A stretch of DNA of 64,000 nt from Cannabis sativa (GCF_029168945.1 NC_083602.1:77892600-77956599); one strand, 5' to 3'; shown: positions 1 through 11,965, counted from the first letter of the stretch. Made by a program: numbers and translations. The notes: generated by a model from the sequence alone, not told the origin.

Positions 1-1
1 A

Positions 2-259
2 AAAGCTCTTGATTGTGCTGAGACCATTGCTGAAAAGGATCTGGTAAAAATGTGTATCAAAGGCATGTTGGATGAATATCGATTACACATTGAAAACCAT
101 GCCATATACAATTTTGCAGAGCTTATAGCTAAATCAAGAAATACGGAAGCCACTGTTTTCCGTTTGACCAAGCCGTCCAACCAAAACGACCAAACACATC
201 GGCCATGGATAAGTTCAAAACGTGGTGTTGACATAGCACTAGCTCAAGACAGACAAAAT
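2..259 (+). pseudogene. Tat-1 gag, N-terminal part of the fragment
   Basis: Open frame running from the window edge (codons start at base 2) to the Copia-1 insertion. It holds the capsid-like segment with motifs KGMLDEYRLHIEN and FAELIAKSRNTEATV, as in the Retrotrans_gag region of plant Ty3/gypsy elements. Structural protein that packages element RNA in the cytoplasm. The frame ends at codon 257-259 and continues exactly in phase at 10618 after Copia-1 and one AAAAT copy are removed (DRQN then FEAHKK). The start codon lies outside the window. Confidence 0.75.
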
Positions 260-2161
260 TGTTATGTTTTATGCCCTAAATAAAACTCTTTACAATCTGA
301 TTAGTTATCAATATAAGAAATTTGAAGTGATTGATGTTTGCATGAATTTTACATGCTAATGGTTTAATATGTTTATTACATTCATACACACAAAATCAGT
401 TAAATCCAGATCATATGTTTATTCACAATTACAGTATCGTCAACACAGTGGAATGTGATTGTGATCATATGAATCAAAAGTTTTGGTCCCTGTTTCATCA
501 GTGTTATTGGATTTACACTAATGTGATAATCAGCGATGATGTGTACTTACACTTGGAGTAAGTGTTATGTTCTTTCCAGGACATTAGTAAAGTATACTAG
601 TTTCGAATGTATGGAGTATACATTGGACTGGACCGATATTGCAACTAAGTTAAGATATTACAAACTTACCGTTATACATATCTTTCCAAGTCAATATCAG
701 TAGTTGATCTTAAGATTAAAAGAATCTAAATCCTGATATGCTTAGGCTCAACTCAGGAGTGTTATTCATGTTCTTAGATTTATTAGTTAAGCCTACTTTC
801 GGGTCAGGGTGATACGTATATTTTGGGAACATGATAGTATGATTGAGTGGGAGTGCTGAACATAAATATGGAATCTATAGCTTCTACTGGTGTATAGAAG
901 TTAAGTGATGATTCCCTTTGAGCTTAGCAAATAGAAGTAAATGGATGAGCTCTTGTTTAACTGACTAATTATTAGATCACTAAACACCATTTACAGGTAG
1001 CTAAGTGTTTTAAGGGGCAAAATACATTGAGGGGTGAGAACGGTAAAGAAATCCCATCTCGATGTAAATCATCTGTATAGAGGATCTTTAAATCACAATA
1101 AGATTATAACAATGGTTAAATGAGATAGTATATTGGTATCGTGAAACATACAATATGCTCTATATAAGTCTGAGAGTGCAATTCTAAGTTCTAAGAGTGG
1201 ATTCAACGAAGAATTAATAAGTAGGAATTTACTTGGTAAATTTGGTTCACTTATTGGAAGCTCAGCATATAGATCCATGGTCCCCATTCTAGTTGAGAAC
1301 ATTCTGCTTGTAAGACTCATTAATTGATTCGTGATTGATCAATTATAATTCTAAAGTTAGACTATGTCTAATTTTATGAATTTTCACTAAGCAGGGGTGA
1401 AATTGTAAGGAAAAGAGTTTTCTAGGTTTATTTATTTATTAATAGACTTTATATGTCTAATTAATAATTAAATTAAATGACAATATTATTTAATAATGTA
1501 TTTTAGTTATTAAATAATTAGTTTTGGCATTTAAAAGGTTAGAATTGGAAAATTGGCATTTTTGAGAAAATAGAGATAAAATTTGATAAAATTGCAAAAT
1601 TAAGTGAGGCCCAATAACACCATATGGCCGGCCACTTAAATAGATTTTTCAAATTAATATTTTCATTATTTTAATGCCAAATAAATCCTAACCTAAACCT
1701 AGTAGTTGCCTATAAATAGAAAGTGATGGCTCAGTCACAACACATGCTTTCATTAGCTTTCTGACAGAATTTTCTCTCTTCAGAAAAACTGAGCCTTCCC
1801 TCACTTTCTACCTTGGCCGAAATACCTCTCTCTCTTTTCCCTTCATCTTTTTCGTGACCCTAGTGAAAGAGTAAGTGCCCACACACAGCAAGCAGTAACT
1901 CAATCATAGATTGGAAGACTGTGAATGATCAAAGCTTGAAGAAGAAGGAGATTCGGGCTCAGATCTTGATTATACTCTGCTACAGAAAGGAATCAAGGGT
2001 TAGAGATCTGAGTGGAAGGAGACATTTATTCCGCTGCATCAATGTAAGGTTTTCTTAACTTTATATGTGTTTATTTTATCGTTTTAGAAAGTTCATATTT
2101 AGGATGTTTAAACAACATACTTGTGAGGAGATCTAAGATCCTGGTAAAATAATTCCCAACA
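260..2161 (+). repeat. Copia-1 5' LTR
   Basis: 1902-bp direct repeat of 8560-10612. It begins TGTTATGTTTTATGCCC (3' copy TGTTAGG...) and ends CCCAACA. A TATAAATA box sits at 1711-1718, followed by a short CT-rich stretch around 1828-1845. The minus strand of 1093-1320 can be read as a 75-residue frame that is identical in the other LTR, showing how little the two copies have diverged; I do not regard that frame as a gene. Confidence 0.95.
1711..1718 (+). promoter_or_regulatory. TATA box of Copia-1 5' LTR
   Basis: TATAAATA, about 450 bp before the LTR end, in a segment (CTATAAATAGA) that recurs in every LTR of this family here. It probably sets the start of the genomic transcript. Confidence 0.7.
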
Positions 2162-2163
2162 AC

Positions 2164-2176
2164 TGGTATCAGAGCC
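2164..2176 (+). other. Copia-1 primer binding site
   Basis: TGGTATCAGAGCC two bases after the LTR end, complementary to the 3' end of plant initiator Met-tRNA, the usual minus-strand primer of Ty1/copia elements. Confidence 0.9.
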
Positions 2177-2748
2177 ATGGTAATTGATTTACTTACATGT
2201 AATTTGGACTTTAAAACGATTGTTTGTATGTTCTTTGGATGGTATCATGTTGTATTGAGTGTTATTTGATGATTGATTGATGATTGTGAAATTTTCGTGA
2301 AAAATAATTGTGATTTCGTTTCTGGAATTTTTTTTATTTGATAGTATGGAAAAAGTTAAGCAAGTTAGCCTTTTACAGAACTCAATTTGGATTTTATTTG
2401 AATTAGTTATGATTTTTTGAAGATTTGACAAAATCGGGGATGTGCTGATAGTTTCCTGCGATCGCAGAACTGTCCGTACAGTTTCGAATTTTTTCTATTT
2501 TCTTCAATTTTTCATACTTTTTCATGGAATTAACTTCCAATTTTTTGTATGGTTTTGTATATATACTATTACTATTCCTAATTCAATTCTAATTATCATT
2601 TTGAATTAATTTAATATTTTTTTTAATTTAATTCAAGATATTAGTGTAATTTGAATTTGAATAGAATTAGTATTTATCCTTTTGCTTAAAAATCTATCTT
2701 ATTTTTAAAATTTGATTATATTTTTTTTAAATTTAAGGTCAGATCTTT

Positions 2749-2880
2749 TTAAGATATTTATAATATCTTTCAAGATATTTAAAAATATCTTATCTTTTAA
2801 GATATTTATAATATCTTTTAAAGATATTTAAAAATATCTTATCTTTCAAGATATTTTAAAAATATCTTATCTTTTAAGAT
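2749..2880 (+). repeat. Array of AT-rich palindromes in Copia-1 leader
   Basis: Tandem near-palindromes of the type AAGATATTTATAATATCTT and AAGATATTTAAAAATATCTT recur at least four times with short spacers. Each can fold into an 8-bp stem with a 3-4-base loop. They do not code for protein. Confidence 0.7.
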
Positions 2881-3324
2881 TTTTTAATTAAATCTTTTTA
2901 GATATTTTGACCTTATTTAAATTTAAAATAAGATATTTATAATCATGTAATTTTAAATAGATATAAGATATTTTGCTAACTTTTGAATTTTGTTATTTTA
3001 TTTATTTAAATTAAATTTAAAAATCTGAAAAGATATTTTATTTATCTTTTCTATTTTTATTTAATTTTTATTTTTAAAATAACATTTAATTTTTAAAAGT
3101 AGTTAGCAAATTTTGAAATGATATTTAGGTTGGTTGAAACCTAATTTTTCAAAATAGTAGGTTTAATTTTAAATATTTATTTTTTAAATAATTTTGATTT
3201 TTAAATTTATTTTTATTTTATTTTCGAAATGAATTAAATTTTTTAATTTTTTTTTTATTTTTCGAAATTAATTAATTTTTTTTTTAATTATTTATTTTTT
3301 GAAATTATTTAATTAAAATTAAAT

Positions 3325-3890
3325 AAATCCTACTTCCAACTATCCAGCTAACCTTGTTGCAGGAGTATGTGTTTTTAGCTTGTGTGTAAGTTTTAAAAAC
3401 CTATTATTACTTGATTGCAAATAGCCATGGTTACTTTTTGCCAGATCTAATGATCTGATGGCTCTCTTGGTCAAGTTAATAATTTGTAACGGGTATATTT
3501 TACAATCTTCTTTCATCTGTGTATGACCTAGCAACATGATAGGATCCATCCAAAGTGTGCCTGTGTGAGCCTATATGTTTATTTTATTATATAGATGCAT
3601 ATAGGTTGTTGTTAAATAAAATGTCACACCATGATAGATTTTATTTAGGTCCATTTAGTTTTTGGACCTATTCAATTAATAACAGCTATTCATTTTAAGG
3701 TTAAATTCCTCTCTTTTGGGCCTTGTGTGAGAGTTGGGAGCCATAGAAGTGGGTACGACATACTGAACCCAACACCCCCTCACATGAACTACCCCAATTG
3801 TGAAGGCCCATTTGCCTGATTTGAATAACTGTACTAGGTTAATTACATTAGTTTGACCTACTAAAATTGAATTAGCAACATACTTAATTT
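3325..3890 (+). other. Conserved leader module A (Copia-1)
   Basis: Island of mixed composition inside the AT-rich leader. It contains recognisable blocks (AGATCTAATGATCTGATGG, CTAGCAACATGATAGGATCC, GAAGTGGGTACGACATACTG) that recur in the same order in Copia-2 (about 17110-17650) and Copia-3 (about 53021-53590). No frame is conserved, so the constraint, if any, is on RNA or DNA. Confidence 0.75.
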
Positions 3891-5339
3891 TTAAAATATA
3901 TGAAAATTAATTTTCATTTTAATATTTTAAAGTTAATTTTTAAGAAAAACACTTTTAGTTTAGATATTATTTCTAGATAAACTATTTGTATTTTTCTTGT
4001 ATTTAATTAAATATAGAATTTTAACTAACTAAGATTCTTTCTGGAGCTTATTTAATTAAATATTCCTATTTAAGTTATAAATTAGTTGTATCAACTGATT
4101 TTTCTTAACTAACTTAAATTTGAATATTTGATTTAAATTTTAAATCAAGTTGAGGAATCTTAGGCATTAGTTATTAAAGATTCTTAAGATATTTTTTTTA
4201 AGTTAATATCTTTTCAAATATTAACTTGAAATGGAATATCTTAGATATTTTTTTGGTTAATATCTTTTCAAATATCAACTTCAAAAGATATCTTCAAATT
4301 AAGTGGTTACAACTTAATTTGTGATATTTAATTAAATCTAGATTTGAAATTATTTAAGTTTTAGATTTTTTCTATATAACTTAAATTAGATATTTTTCAA
4401 ATTTTTAAAAGATACTTAGTCAAATAAGATATTTTCTAGATAGTAATTTCTAGACTACTTATTATTTCTAATATTTAAATAGGAAAATATTATACTTTTG
4501 TGAAATTAATTATTTAAATAATTAATTTTGGTACAATTTTATTAAGTTTATTTTTCCTAGTATTAAATAGAAATTAATAATTAAGCCTTATCTACACTTA
4601 ATTATTTATTTCTTGAATTTAATACATTTAATTAACTTGAAAAATCTAAATATTTAAGTTGATTTTCATCATGATACTTAAATATTTATTGATTTTTCAT
4701 GACACTTAATTAAATAGAAAATTATTTTTAGGTTGAAATTTAATTTTTCAACTTAAATTTAAATAATTTTCAATATATATATTTTTCTTTATTTTATTAA
4801 TCAATTTCGAAATTTGCATTATAATTATGCAATATTTTCGAATTTTTTTTGAAATATAGATTGAGTTGTAAATTAATTATTTATTTTAATTAATTCTTGG
4901 ACCAACTCAAGTCAATGATTTTTTCATTTAATTGATTAATTTAAAATGAATTTAAAATATATATATTATTAGAAATTGAATTAACTAGTCAAAAGAATAT
5001 CTAGATAGGTGATATTTTTGCTTGAAGTATTTCTTTTCTATTTTTATTATTTTCGAAAATTGTATTGTTTTTATACTTAATTTTCGAACTCAATAAATAT
5101 ATTCTCAAAGGAAATTTTTAAGTTGCTAATTATTTATTTAATTCAACTTAAATTAATTTCCTTAATATTTATATTTAAGATTACTACTAAGATGGAAATA
5201 ATTAATTTTATTTCAATCACCATCTAAGTATAATTTTATAAATATTATATTAAATTCTTATTTTTGAATTTTAATTCTTAAATAGAATTTAATGAGATTT
5301 ATTTATTAGAATAATAAAGAAAATACATTTTAAACAATG

Positions 5340-5715
5340 AGCTTTATTATTATTTAGATATTCGATCTCCATTGTGGGTTTTACACCGCGTTTGTTTTAG
5401 TGAGTAATCCTCCCTAATGGAGGAACGTTCATTAGCAATTTCGCACCGTTTAATCTCGCATGATAAGTGGTTTGTAAGTGTTTTATATGGTATAGATCAC
5501 CCTAATGGTGGCGACCATATTTGACTTGCAAATTGCGAAACAATGGTAGAAGCTCATGGGATAGAATAGCCTTGACTCTCGCCTAAACGGGACAACGCTG
5601 GATTCTGATCTTGATCGAATAAAAGGTTGCTAGAATGTTTAACATTTTAGATGAGCTGACAACTCTATTCAATGGATGGTAGCTTTGACTCTCGCCTAAA
5701 CGGGACACTGATATC
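5340..5715 (+). other. Conserved leader module B (Copia-1)
   Basis: Block directly upstream of gag with two small hairpins whose loops read CTAAT (5409-5423, CCTCC/GGAGG stem; 5498-5510, CACC/GGTG stem). It also holds two copies of the 22-mer starting TTGACTCTCGCC and ending AAACGGGAC, at 5572-5593 and 5685-5706. Copia-2 (18836-19200) keeps almost the same sequence. Copia-3 (54318-54700) keeps the repeated motif and the outline. It is not coding. Confidence 0.8.
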
Positions 5716-5884
5716 AGTTTGTTTAAAACCTTGGAAATTATTTAGGATTGAATTTTTTAAGTATTTTCTCATATCATTCCTACTTGCTATGTGCTTATAA
5801 TTTCTGAATTGATTGTGTGTGTTAAACCATTATTAATTTCTATTTGTTGATTTCTATTATTTTGTAGTATCCCCTTTTGTCAAA

Positions 5885-6742
5885 ATGAATCCCATGTTAT
5901 CACTGTTGACTGAAAATAAGCTGAATGGATCTAACTTTAATAAATGGAATGAAAACATTAATATTGCTCTCATAGGAGAAAGTGCCTTGTTTGTTTTAAC
6001 TGAGCCGTCACCTGAAGTGCCTGGGGATAATGCATCCAAAGCTGTGAAAGAAAAGTATGAGCGTTGGCAGAAAGCAAATGACAAAGCTCTATACTTTATG
6101 CTTTCTAGCATGGTTGACACCCTCAAAACTCGGTTTTCTAAAACTGAAAAGGCTGATGAAGTTATGACGAAGTTAAATGAGCTATTCGGTAAGGCATCAC
6201 TTCAGTCACGCTTTGACGCGACGAAGAAGTACATTAACGCACGGATGGAACCTCATCAAAACGTGCGTGATCATGTTCTCCTCATGTCCAGTTATTTCCA
6301 AGAAGCCCAGGATCATGGTGCTGAAATGGACAGTGCTACTCAAGTTAGTCTTATCTTGAATAGCCTGACTCCAGCATTTCTACCATATACATCAAATTAT
6401 GTCATGAATAAGAAGGAAATTGACTTTCATGAATTAGTCAATGACCTTCAAACTTATGAAAATTTGATTGGAGGACCCAAGAAGAAAGGGAGTAAACCTC
6501 ATCCTGGTAATGGTAATGGGACGATAAAACCTGAAGCAAATGTTGCCTCTGCTTCAAAGCCCAAATCAAAGAAGAAGTGGCACAACACCAAGAAGCGAAC
6601 AAAAGCCAATAAAAAGGCTGTTCCTTCTGGTGATGCTACACTTAAAGGAAAGTGTTTCTACTGCAATGAAAAAGGTCATTGGAAACCCCAGTGTCCTAAA
6701 CTTCTTGCAAAGAAACAAAGTATTTCCATTAATAAACTTTAA
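5885..6742 (+). CDS. Copia-1 Gag (nucleocapsid polyprotein), intact
   Basis: 285-residue open frame, the only undamaged retroelement gene in the window. Residues about 1-60 form the gag N-terminal module (NKLNGSNFNKW). Residues 60-200 are the UBN2/Retrotran_gag_2-type capsid region, with QSRFDATKKYINARMEPHQN. A basic Lys-rich linker follows (about 200-250), then one CCHC zinc knuckle CFYCNEKGHWKPQC at about 257-270. The frame stops 15 residues after the knuckle. In autonomous copia elements protease follows in the same frame; here the protease start survives only as a short scrap (about 6755-6790). Gag coats element RNA into virus-like particles in the cytoplasm. The ATG follows module B and a T-rich stretch ending TTTTGTAG. 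Family resembles Tork/Angela-type copia (tentative). Confidence 0.9.
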   Translation: MNPMLSLLTENKLNGSNFNKWNENINIALIGESALFVLTEPSPEVPGDNASKAVKEKYERWQKANDKALYFMLSSMVDTLKTRFSKTEKADEVMTKLNELFGKASLQSRFDATKKYINARMEPHQNVRDHVLLMSSYFQEAQDHGAEMDSATQVSLILNSLTPAFLPYTSNYVMNKKEIDFHELVNDLQTYENLIGGPKKKGSKPHPGNGNGTIKPEANVASASKPKSKKKWHNTKKRTKANKKAVPSGDATLKGKCFYCNEKGHWKPQCPKLLAKKQSISINKL

Positions 6743-8550
6743 AAGTTTTAGTGAATTATTATCCAATTGGATTTATGATTCTGGACTAAACTTTGTTTAT
6801 TTTCTTCTTCTGATTGGCCAAGCTACTTGAACTCAATTGAGTTGATCAGAAAGCTGGACCAAGGGTGAAATCGTCCAGATGAAGATGAAGCTCTTCAATT
6901 TTTGAATTAATTGTTTTAGTTTAAAGACAATTTGGATTTCAAATTTTAGTTAGGGATATTTATCCCTGTTTCTCTCATATTGTTGCAATACATTTTTTTT
7001 ATTAATAAAGTTTTATTTTTTTCGAAATTCACTATTGCAAATTATGAGATTGAGCTTCATTTATTTTATCTTCATCAATTATTACCACATTATATTTGTA
7101 TGTTTGTATGTGTAAGTGTTTTTATTATTGATGCAAATTCTATAATATTTACAACTCTTCATAGAGTTATATTATATAAACACTAGAAATTATTTCTATG
7201 TTTATCAATAATTGTTAATTCTCAAACAATCATTAAGAATTTGTTTAATAAAAGGATCTTATGATCTGATAGGGGTGGAGAAAAGTTAAGAAAACTATGC
7301 AGTTCAACGATCTTTTATATCTAATGAACTCTGGATAGTATTCAACTCCACATAAACTCTATCACACTAAGAGAATCATGATCTTTACAACCTTTAGGGG
7401 TGGATCATAATCTCTATATACTTAGGGGTGGAGGTTATCCATAGTACCCTATATGTATATTCTTAGGGGTGGAGTCTATTCCACAATTCCCTATGAAACA
7501 CATATCTTGTTTAAACATAGAAGTAATATAATGAGTCAGCTATTGTCAATATAAATTCTTGATCTTGATTGTATGTTCCATTTCGTTTATACTGTTGTAA
7601 GTAAAAGTATGATACCTTTGAAAGTTCTTTGTTAAAGTTTCACACTACCTTAATTGAGTGGGAGAATTTTAAAGTTCTATACCCATCTTCATTAGGTTGA
7701 TAATTGTGATAGGTACTTAAGAACACTACTGAAAAGCAAATCTAACCATTCACATGGATAGGTATAGCTTATCAGAATTATGAGAATAAGATAAAGAACT
7801 CTAGTTCAGTCCATTCGAATGACTTGAACCAAGAATTCTTAATCCTCATAAAATTTTATGGTATCTTAATCTTGATTACTTTATCTCTGGCATGTATTTT
7901 TCACTTCAAATACTAGTCTGCTATGTTGATGACTTAGTCTTGACTTAAAGTTTTAAGACTAATACAAAAGTCACAACTAGGTAACTCTCTAAACAATCAG
8001 AGGTTAAAAGTATTATTTAACCAGACATCTGCTATTGAGTGGGAGCTATCTGAGATGTAATCAAATAGGGAACATTAGAAGATATTCAAGAAGGATTTAT
8101 GTAAGTGATCTATATGTCAGATATTAAGGAACTGTGTATCAGTTGTCTTTGTATCACACCATCTAATTTCGAAATTCTATAAGATGGTGCTTACTTTGGG
8201 GGTGGAGGAATTATTGTATAATAATTCAAGCTCCACCAGAGAAGAACTATAACTTGGTCTATTCGAAAATACCAGAAAGTTATATCACTGAAGAAAAGTC
8301 TACACTGTATTATCTCAATTACATATTTTAAAATATGAGAGATATGTCCTCTGTTAATTCAGATGTACTTTTAAAACAGTAAAGATTTCAGTATCCCTTG
8401 ATGAGTAAAGCATATAGTAAAGGATGTTTCATAAAGAGTTTTTATGGACTAGTTTCCAGAAGTTTGGGTGGATTCAAATATACTACACTTGATCTGAAGA
8501 TCAAGACATCAGATTGACCTATTTGCGCAGTTTGTTTTATATTAGTGCAA
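6743..8550 (+). pseudogene. Copia-1 pol remnant, heavily deleted
   Basis: About 1.8 kb where roughly 3.5 kb of pol is expected. Scraps match Copia-3 pol in order: protease start (6755-6790), the integrase DRGG region (around 7257-7310), and the RNase H segment with TTTGGGGGTGGAGG (about 8196-8210). There are many stops and no frame. Three spaced copies of AGGGGTGGA between 7395 and 7475 suggest local duplications of one pol segment. No function is left. Confidence 0.75.
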
Positions 8551-8559
8551 GTGGGAGTT
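8551..8559 (+). other. Copia-1 polypurine tract
   Basis: GTGGGAGTT immediately before the 3' LTR, within TTAGTGCAAGTGGGAGTT, which is identical in Copia-1, Copia-2 and Copia-3. Presumed plus-strand primer site. Confidence 0.75.
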
Positions 8560-10612
8560 TGTTAGGTTTTATGCCCTAAATAAAACTCTTTACAATCTGA
8601 TTAGTTATCAATATAAGAAATTTGAAGTGATTGATGTTTGCATGAATTTTACATACTAATGGTTTAATATGTTTATTACATTCATCACACAAAATCAGTT
8701 AAATCCAGATCATATGTTTATTCACAATTACAGTATCGTCAACACAGTGGAATGTGATTGTGATCATATGAATCAAAAGTTTTGGTCCCTGTTTCATCAG
8801 TGTTATTGGATTTACACTAATGTGATAATCAGCGATGATGTGTACTTACACTTGGAGTAAGTGTTATGTTCTTTCCAGGACATTAATAAAGTATACTAGT
8901 TTCGAACGTATGGAGTATACATTGGACTGGACCGATATTGCAACTAAGTTAAGATATTACAAACTTACCGTTATACATATCTTTCCAAGTCAATATTAGT
9001 AGTTGATCTTAAGATTAAAAGAATCTAAATCCTGATATGCTTAGGCTCAACTCAGGAGTGTTATTCATGTTCTTAGATTTATTTATTAACCCTACTTTCG
9101 GGTCTGGGTGATACGTATATTTTGGGAACATGATAGTATGATTGAGTGGGAGTGCTGATCTTAAGATTAAAAGAATCTAAATCCTGATATGCTTAGGCTC
9201 AACTCAGGAGTGCTATTCATGTTCTTAGATTTATTTATTAACCCTACTTTCGGGTCTGGGTGATACGTATATTTTGGGAACATGATAGTATGATTGAGTG
9301 GGAGTGCTGAACATAAATATGGAATCTATAGCTTCTACTGGTGTATAGAAGTTAAGTGATGATTCCCTTCGAGCTTAGCAAATAGAAGTAAATGGATGAG
9401 CTCTTATTTAACTGACTAATTATTAGATCACTAAACACCATTTACAGGTAGCTAAGTGTTTTAAGGGGCAAAATACATTGAGGGGTGAGAACGGTAAAGA
9501 AATCCCATCTCGATGTAAATCATCTATATAGAGGATCTTTAAATCACAATAAGATTATAACAATGGTTAAATGAGATAGTATATTGGTATCGTGAAACAT
9601 ACAATATGCTCTATATAAGTCTGAGAGTGCAATTCTAAGTTCTAAGAGTGGATTCAACGAAGAATTAATAAGTAGGAATTTACTTGGTAAATTTGGTTCA
9701 CTTATTGGAAGCTCAGCATATAGATCCATGGTCCCCATTCTAGTTGAGAACATTCTGCTTGTAAGACTCATTAATTGATTCGTGATTGATCAATTATAAT
9801 TCTAAAGTTAGACTATGTCTAATTTTATGAATTTTCACTAAGCAGGGGTGAAATTGTAAGGAAAAGAGTTTTCTAGGTTTATTTATTTATTAATAGACTT
9901 TATATGTCTAATTAATAATTAAATTAAATGACAATATTATTTAATAATGTATTTTAGTTATTAAATAATTAGTTTTGGCATTTAAAAGGTTATAATTGGA
10001 AAATTGGCATTTTTGAGAAAATAGAGATAAAATTTGATAAAATTGCAAAATTAAGTGAGGCCCAATAACACCATATGGCCGGCCACTTAAATAGATTTTT
10101 CAAATTAATATTTTCATTATTTTAATGCCAAATAAATCCTAACCTAAACCTAGTAGTTGCCTATAAATAGAAAGTGATGGCTCAGTCACAACACATGCTT
10201 TCATTAGCTTTCTGACAGAATTTTCTCTCTTCACAAAAACTGAGCCTTCCCTCACTTTCTACCTTGGCCGAAATACCTCTCTCTCTTTTCCCTTCATCTT
10301 TTTCGTGACCCTAGTGAAAGAGTAAGTGCCCACACACAGCAAGCAGTAACTCAATCATAGATTGGAAGACTGTGAAGGATCAAAGCTTGAAGAAGAAGGA
10401 GATTCGGGCTCAGATCTTGATTATACTCGCACGTAGAAAGGAATCAAGGGTTAGAGATCTGAGTGGAAGGAGACATTTATTCCGCTGCATCAATGTAAGG
10501 TTTTCTTAACTTTATATGTGTTTATTTTATCGTTTTAGAAAGTTCATATTTAGGATGTTTAAACAACATACTTGTGAGTAGATCTAAGATCCTGGTAAAA
10601 TAATTCCCAACA
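8560..10612 (+). repeat. Copia-1 3' LTR, with internal duplication
   Basis: 2053 bp, starting TGTTAGG and ending CCCAACA. It matches the 5' LTR with few differences but is 151 bp longer because bases 9005-9156 are repeated at 9157-9308. The target duplication AAAAT follows at 10613-10617, and Tat-1 gag resumes at 10618. Confidence 0.95.
9005..9308 (+). repeat. 152-bp tandem duplication in Copia-1 3' LTR
   Basis: Two adjacent units, 9005-9156 and 9157-9308, each starting GATCTTAAGATTAAAAG and ending GAGTGGGAGTGCT, nearly identical. The 5' LTR has one unit only. Confidence 0.9.
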
Positions 10613-10617
10613 AAAAT

Positions 10618-11103
10618 TTTGAAGCCCATAAAAAAGGAAAACGAAGTGATAAACCAGCCAAATTTCCTTGTGATAAAGACAGAGTTTGTAGCTTGTTAGA
10701 AGCATGGATTCGAGATGGAGAAGTAGTATTACCATATGTCACAAAATTACCCACTCCACAAGAAAAGAAACATGATCTCTATTGTCATTTCCATCGAAGA
10801 ATTAATCATCCAACAATGAGGTGTTACACGTTAAGGAAGATTTTTCATGAGCGACTAGAAAAAGGAGAGATTATTTTGGATCAAAATGAGGTGGAGCAAA
10901 AGCCGTTTCCCCAACATCACAATGGAGGAGCCGCTATGACATGCACAGAAGAGTTTCCCCTCATTTCAATAGGGATATCACGGAGCATACGTATCGAGGA
11001 AATTATAGAAGAACAAGAACAACCGAGAGAAGACAGCATGGTAGAGCCATTGTTAAAAATTAAATTGTTTCGTAATTTCTTCGATTGCTTAGAATTTGGC
11101 TAA
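10618..11103 (+). pseudogene. Tat-1 gag, C-terminal part
   Basis: Continuation of the gag frame broken at base 259. It includes a CHHC-like knuckle YCHFHRRINHPTMRCYTLR (about 10780-10836) as in Tat-type Gag, then an acidic, Glu-rich tail. The frame ends at TAA 11101-11103, just before the protease; related elements read on, so this is probably a premature stop. A further in-frame TAA lies near 11200. Confidence 0.75.
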
Positions 11104-11965
11104 GATGCAAGGACTGAGGCTACAGAAAATTTGCTTAAAATTTCCCAACAACATGGCCCTTCTTGTTATATGGTAGGGCGCCTAATGCATAATATTGCTT
11201 AAAAATCTGAAGGAGCGATTGTCTTTACCAATGATAACATACAAACTTCTCCGTTCCTTCACAATCGACCATTATATGTCGAGGCAAAAATCAATGGCTT
11301 AAAAGTGAAACGTGCTTTAGTAGATAACGGAGCTTCAGTAAATCTCATGCCAATTGGAGTATATTCTGCTATGAAAGAGGTCAAAGGGGGGTTGATCCCA
11401 CAACCGATTACACTCACTGGATTTGCTGCCAAGTCTGTAAAAAAACTATGGGGTATGTGACTGTTGAGCTAGAGGTTGGACCAATCAGAGGACCCACTCG
11501 ATTCCATGTGATAGAAGCAGATAAAAACTATGGGGTATGTGACTGTTGAGCTAGAGGTTGGACTAATCAGAGCACCCACTCGATTCCATGTGATAGAAGC
11601 AGACACTTCGTACCATCTCTTATTGGGATGACAGTGGATTCATACACATCATTGTGTGCCATCGACGTAGCATCAATGTGTCAAGGCACACATCCGGGGA
11701 AAAGATGTTCATATCACGGCTACCAAAGCACCATTTGCTAGAGAAAAAGCTCACATGGCGGAAAATGTTCTTTGATGAGCTTTCAGAAAATAACATGGAA
11801 ATGGTCACAAGGCCACGTGCGGTGCGCTTACCCAAATGGGAAGAATACGCAGTAACAAATAATCCTTCAATTGCCAAGCCCAAAAGAGAAAAGAAGGTTC
11901 AGAAAGTCACATTACCTAATGGGAAAAGAGCATATCGTTTATGACGGTATGCGGGGTCGGCTATA
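11104..11965 (+). pseudogene. Tat-1 aspartic protease and linker, broken
   Basis: After gag the same frame encodes a retropepsin-type segment: RALVDNGASVNLMP, with the catalytic Asp codon at 11323-11325. A D-N-G triad in place of D-S/T-G is common in plant gypsy proteases. At 11441-11604 an 82-bp duplication shifts the frame. Downstream, a different frame resumes the family pattern (YHLLLG, WIHTHHCVPST, AHIRGKDVHI) up to about 11780. The protein would cleave Gag-Pol, but this copy cannot. The stretch from about 11780 to the RT start is poorly conserved linker. Confidence 0.65.
11441..11604 (+). repeat. 82-bp tandem duplication in the protease
   Basis: Units 11441-11522 and 11523-11604, both starting AAAAACTATGGGGTATGTG, with two or three mismatches. 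82 is not a multiple of three, so it disrupts the frame. Confidence 0.9.

Larger units (their letters stand above)
2177..5884 (+). other. Copia-1 long non-coding leader
   Basis: About 3.7 kb of very AT-rich sequence between the primer site and gag, with no usable reading frame. Two islands are of normal composition and recur in Copia-2 and Copia-3: module A (about 3325-3890) and module B (about 5340-5715). Between them are many short palindromes and local duplications. Such a leader is unusually long for a copia element; it may act in RNA packaging or translation, but that is inference. Confidence 0.75.
260..10612 (+). mobile_element. Copia-1: Ty1/copia element with intact gag, deleted pol
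   Basis: Complete insertion with TG...CA LTRs (260-2161 and 8560-10612), flanked by the 5-bp duplication AAAAT (255-259 and 10613-10617). A primer site for initiator Met-tRNA (2164-2176) follows the 5' LTR and a purine-rich tract GTGGGAG (8551-8557) precedes the 3' LTR. The inside holds a ~3.7-kb AT-rich leader, one intact gag (5885-6742) and only scraps of pol. The LTRs match closely apart from a 152-bp duplication in the 3' copy. Non-autonomous; it must have used Pol from a relative. It lies inside Tat-1 gag. Confidence 0.93.

Noticed and set aside
1093..1320. 75-residue minus-strand frame, repeated at 9544-9771
   Set aside because: Identical because the two LTRs are nearly identical; no motif, and related LTRs do not keep it.
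3340..3549. 69-residue minus-strand frame in module A
   Set aside because: Not kept in Copia-2 or Copia-3 module A.
5572..5706. Repeated 22-mer in module B as a tRNA-like structure or site-specific recombination site
   Set aside because: I could not form a cloverleaf or matching arms from it; kept only as a conserved motif of unknown role.
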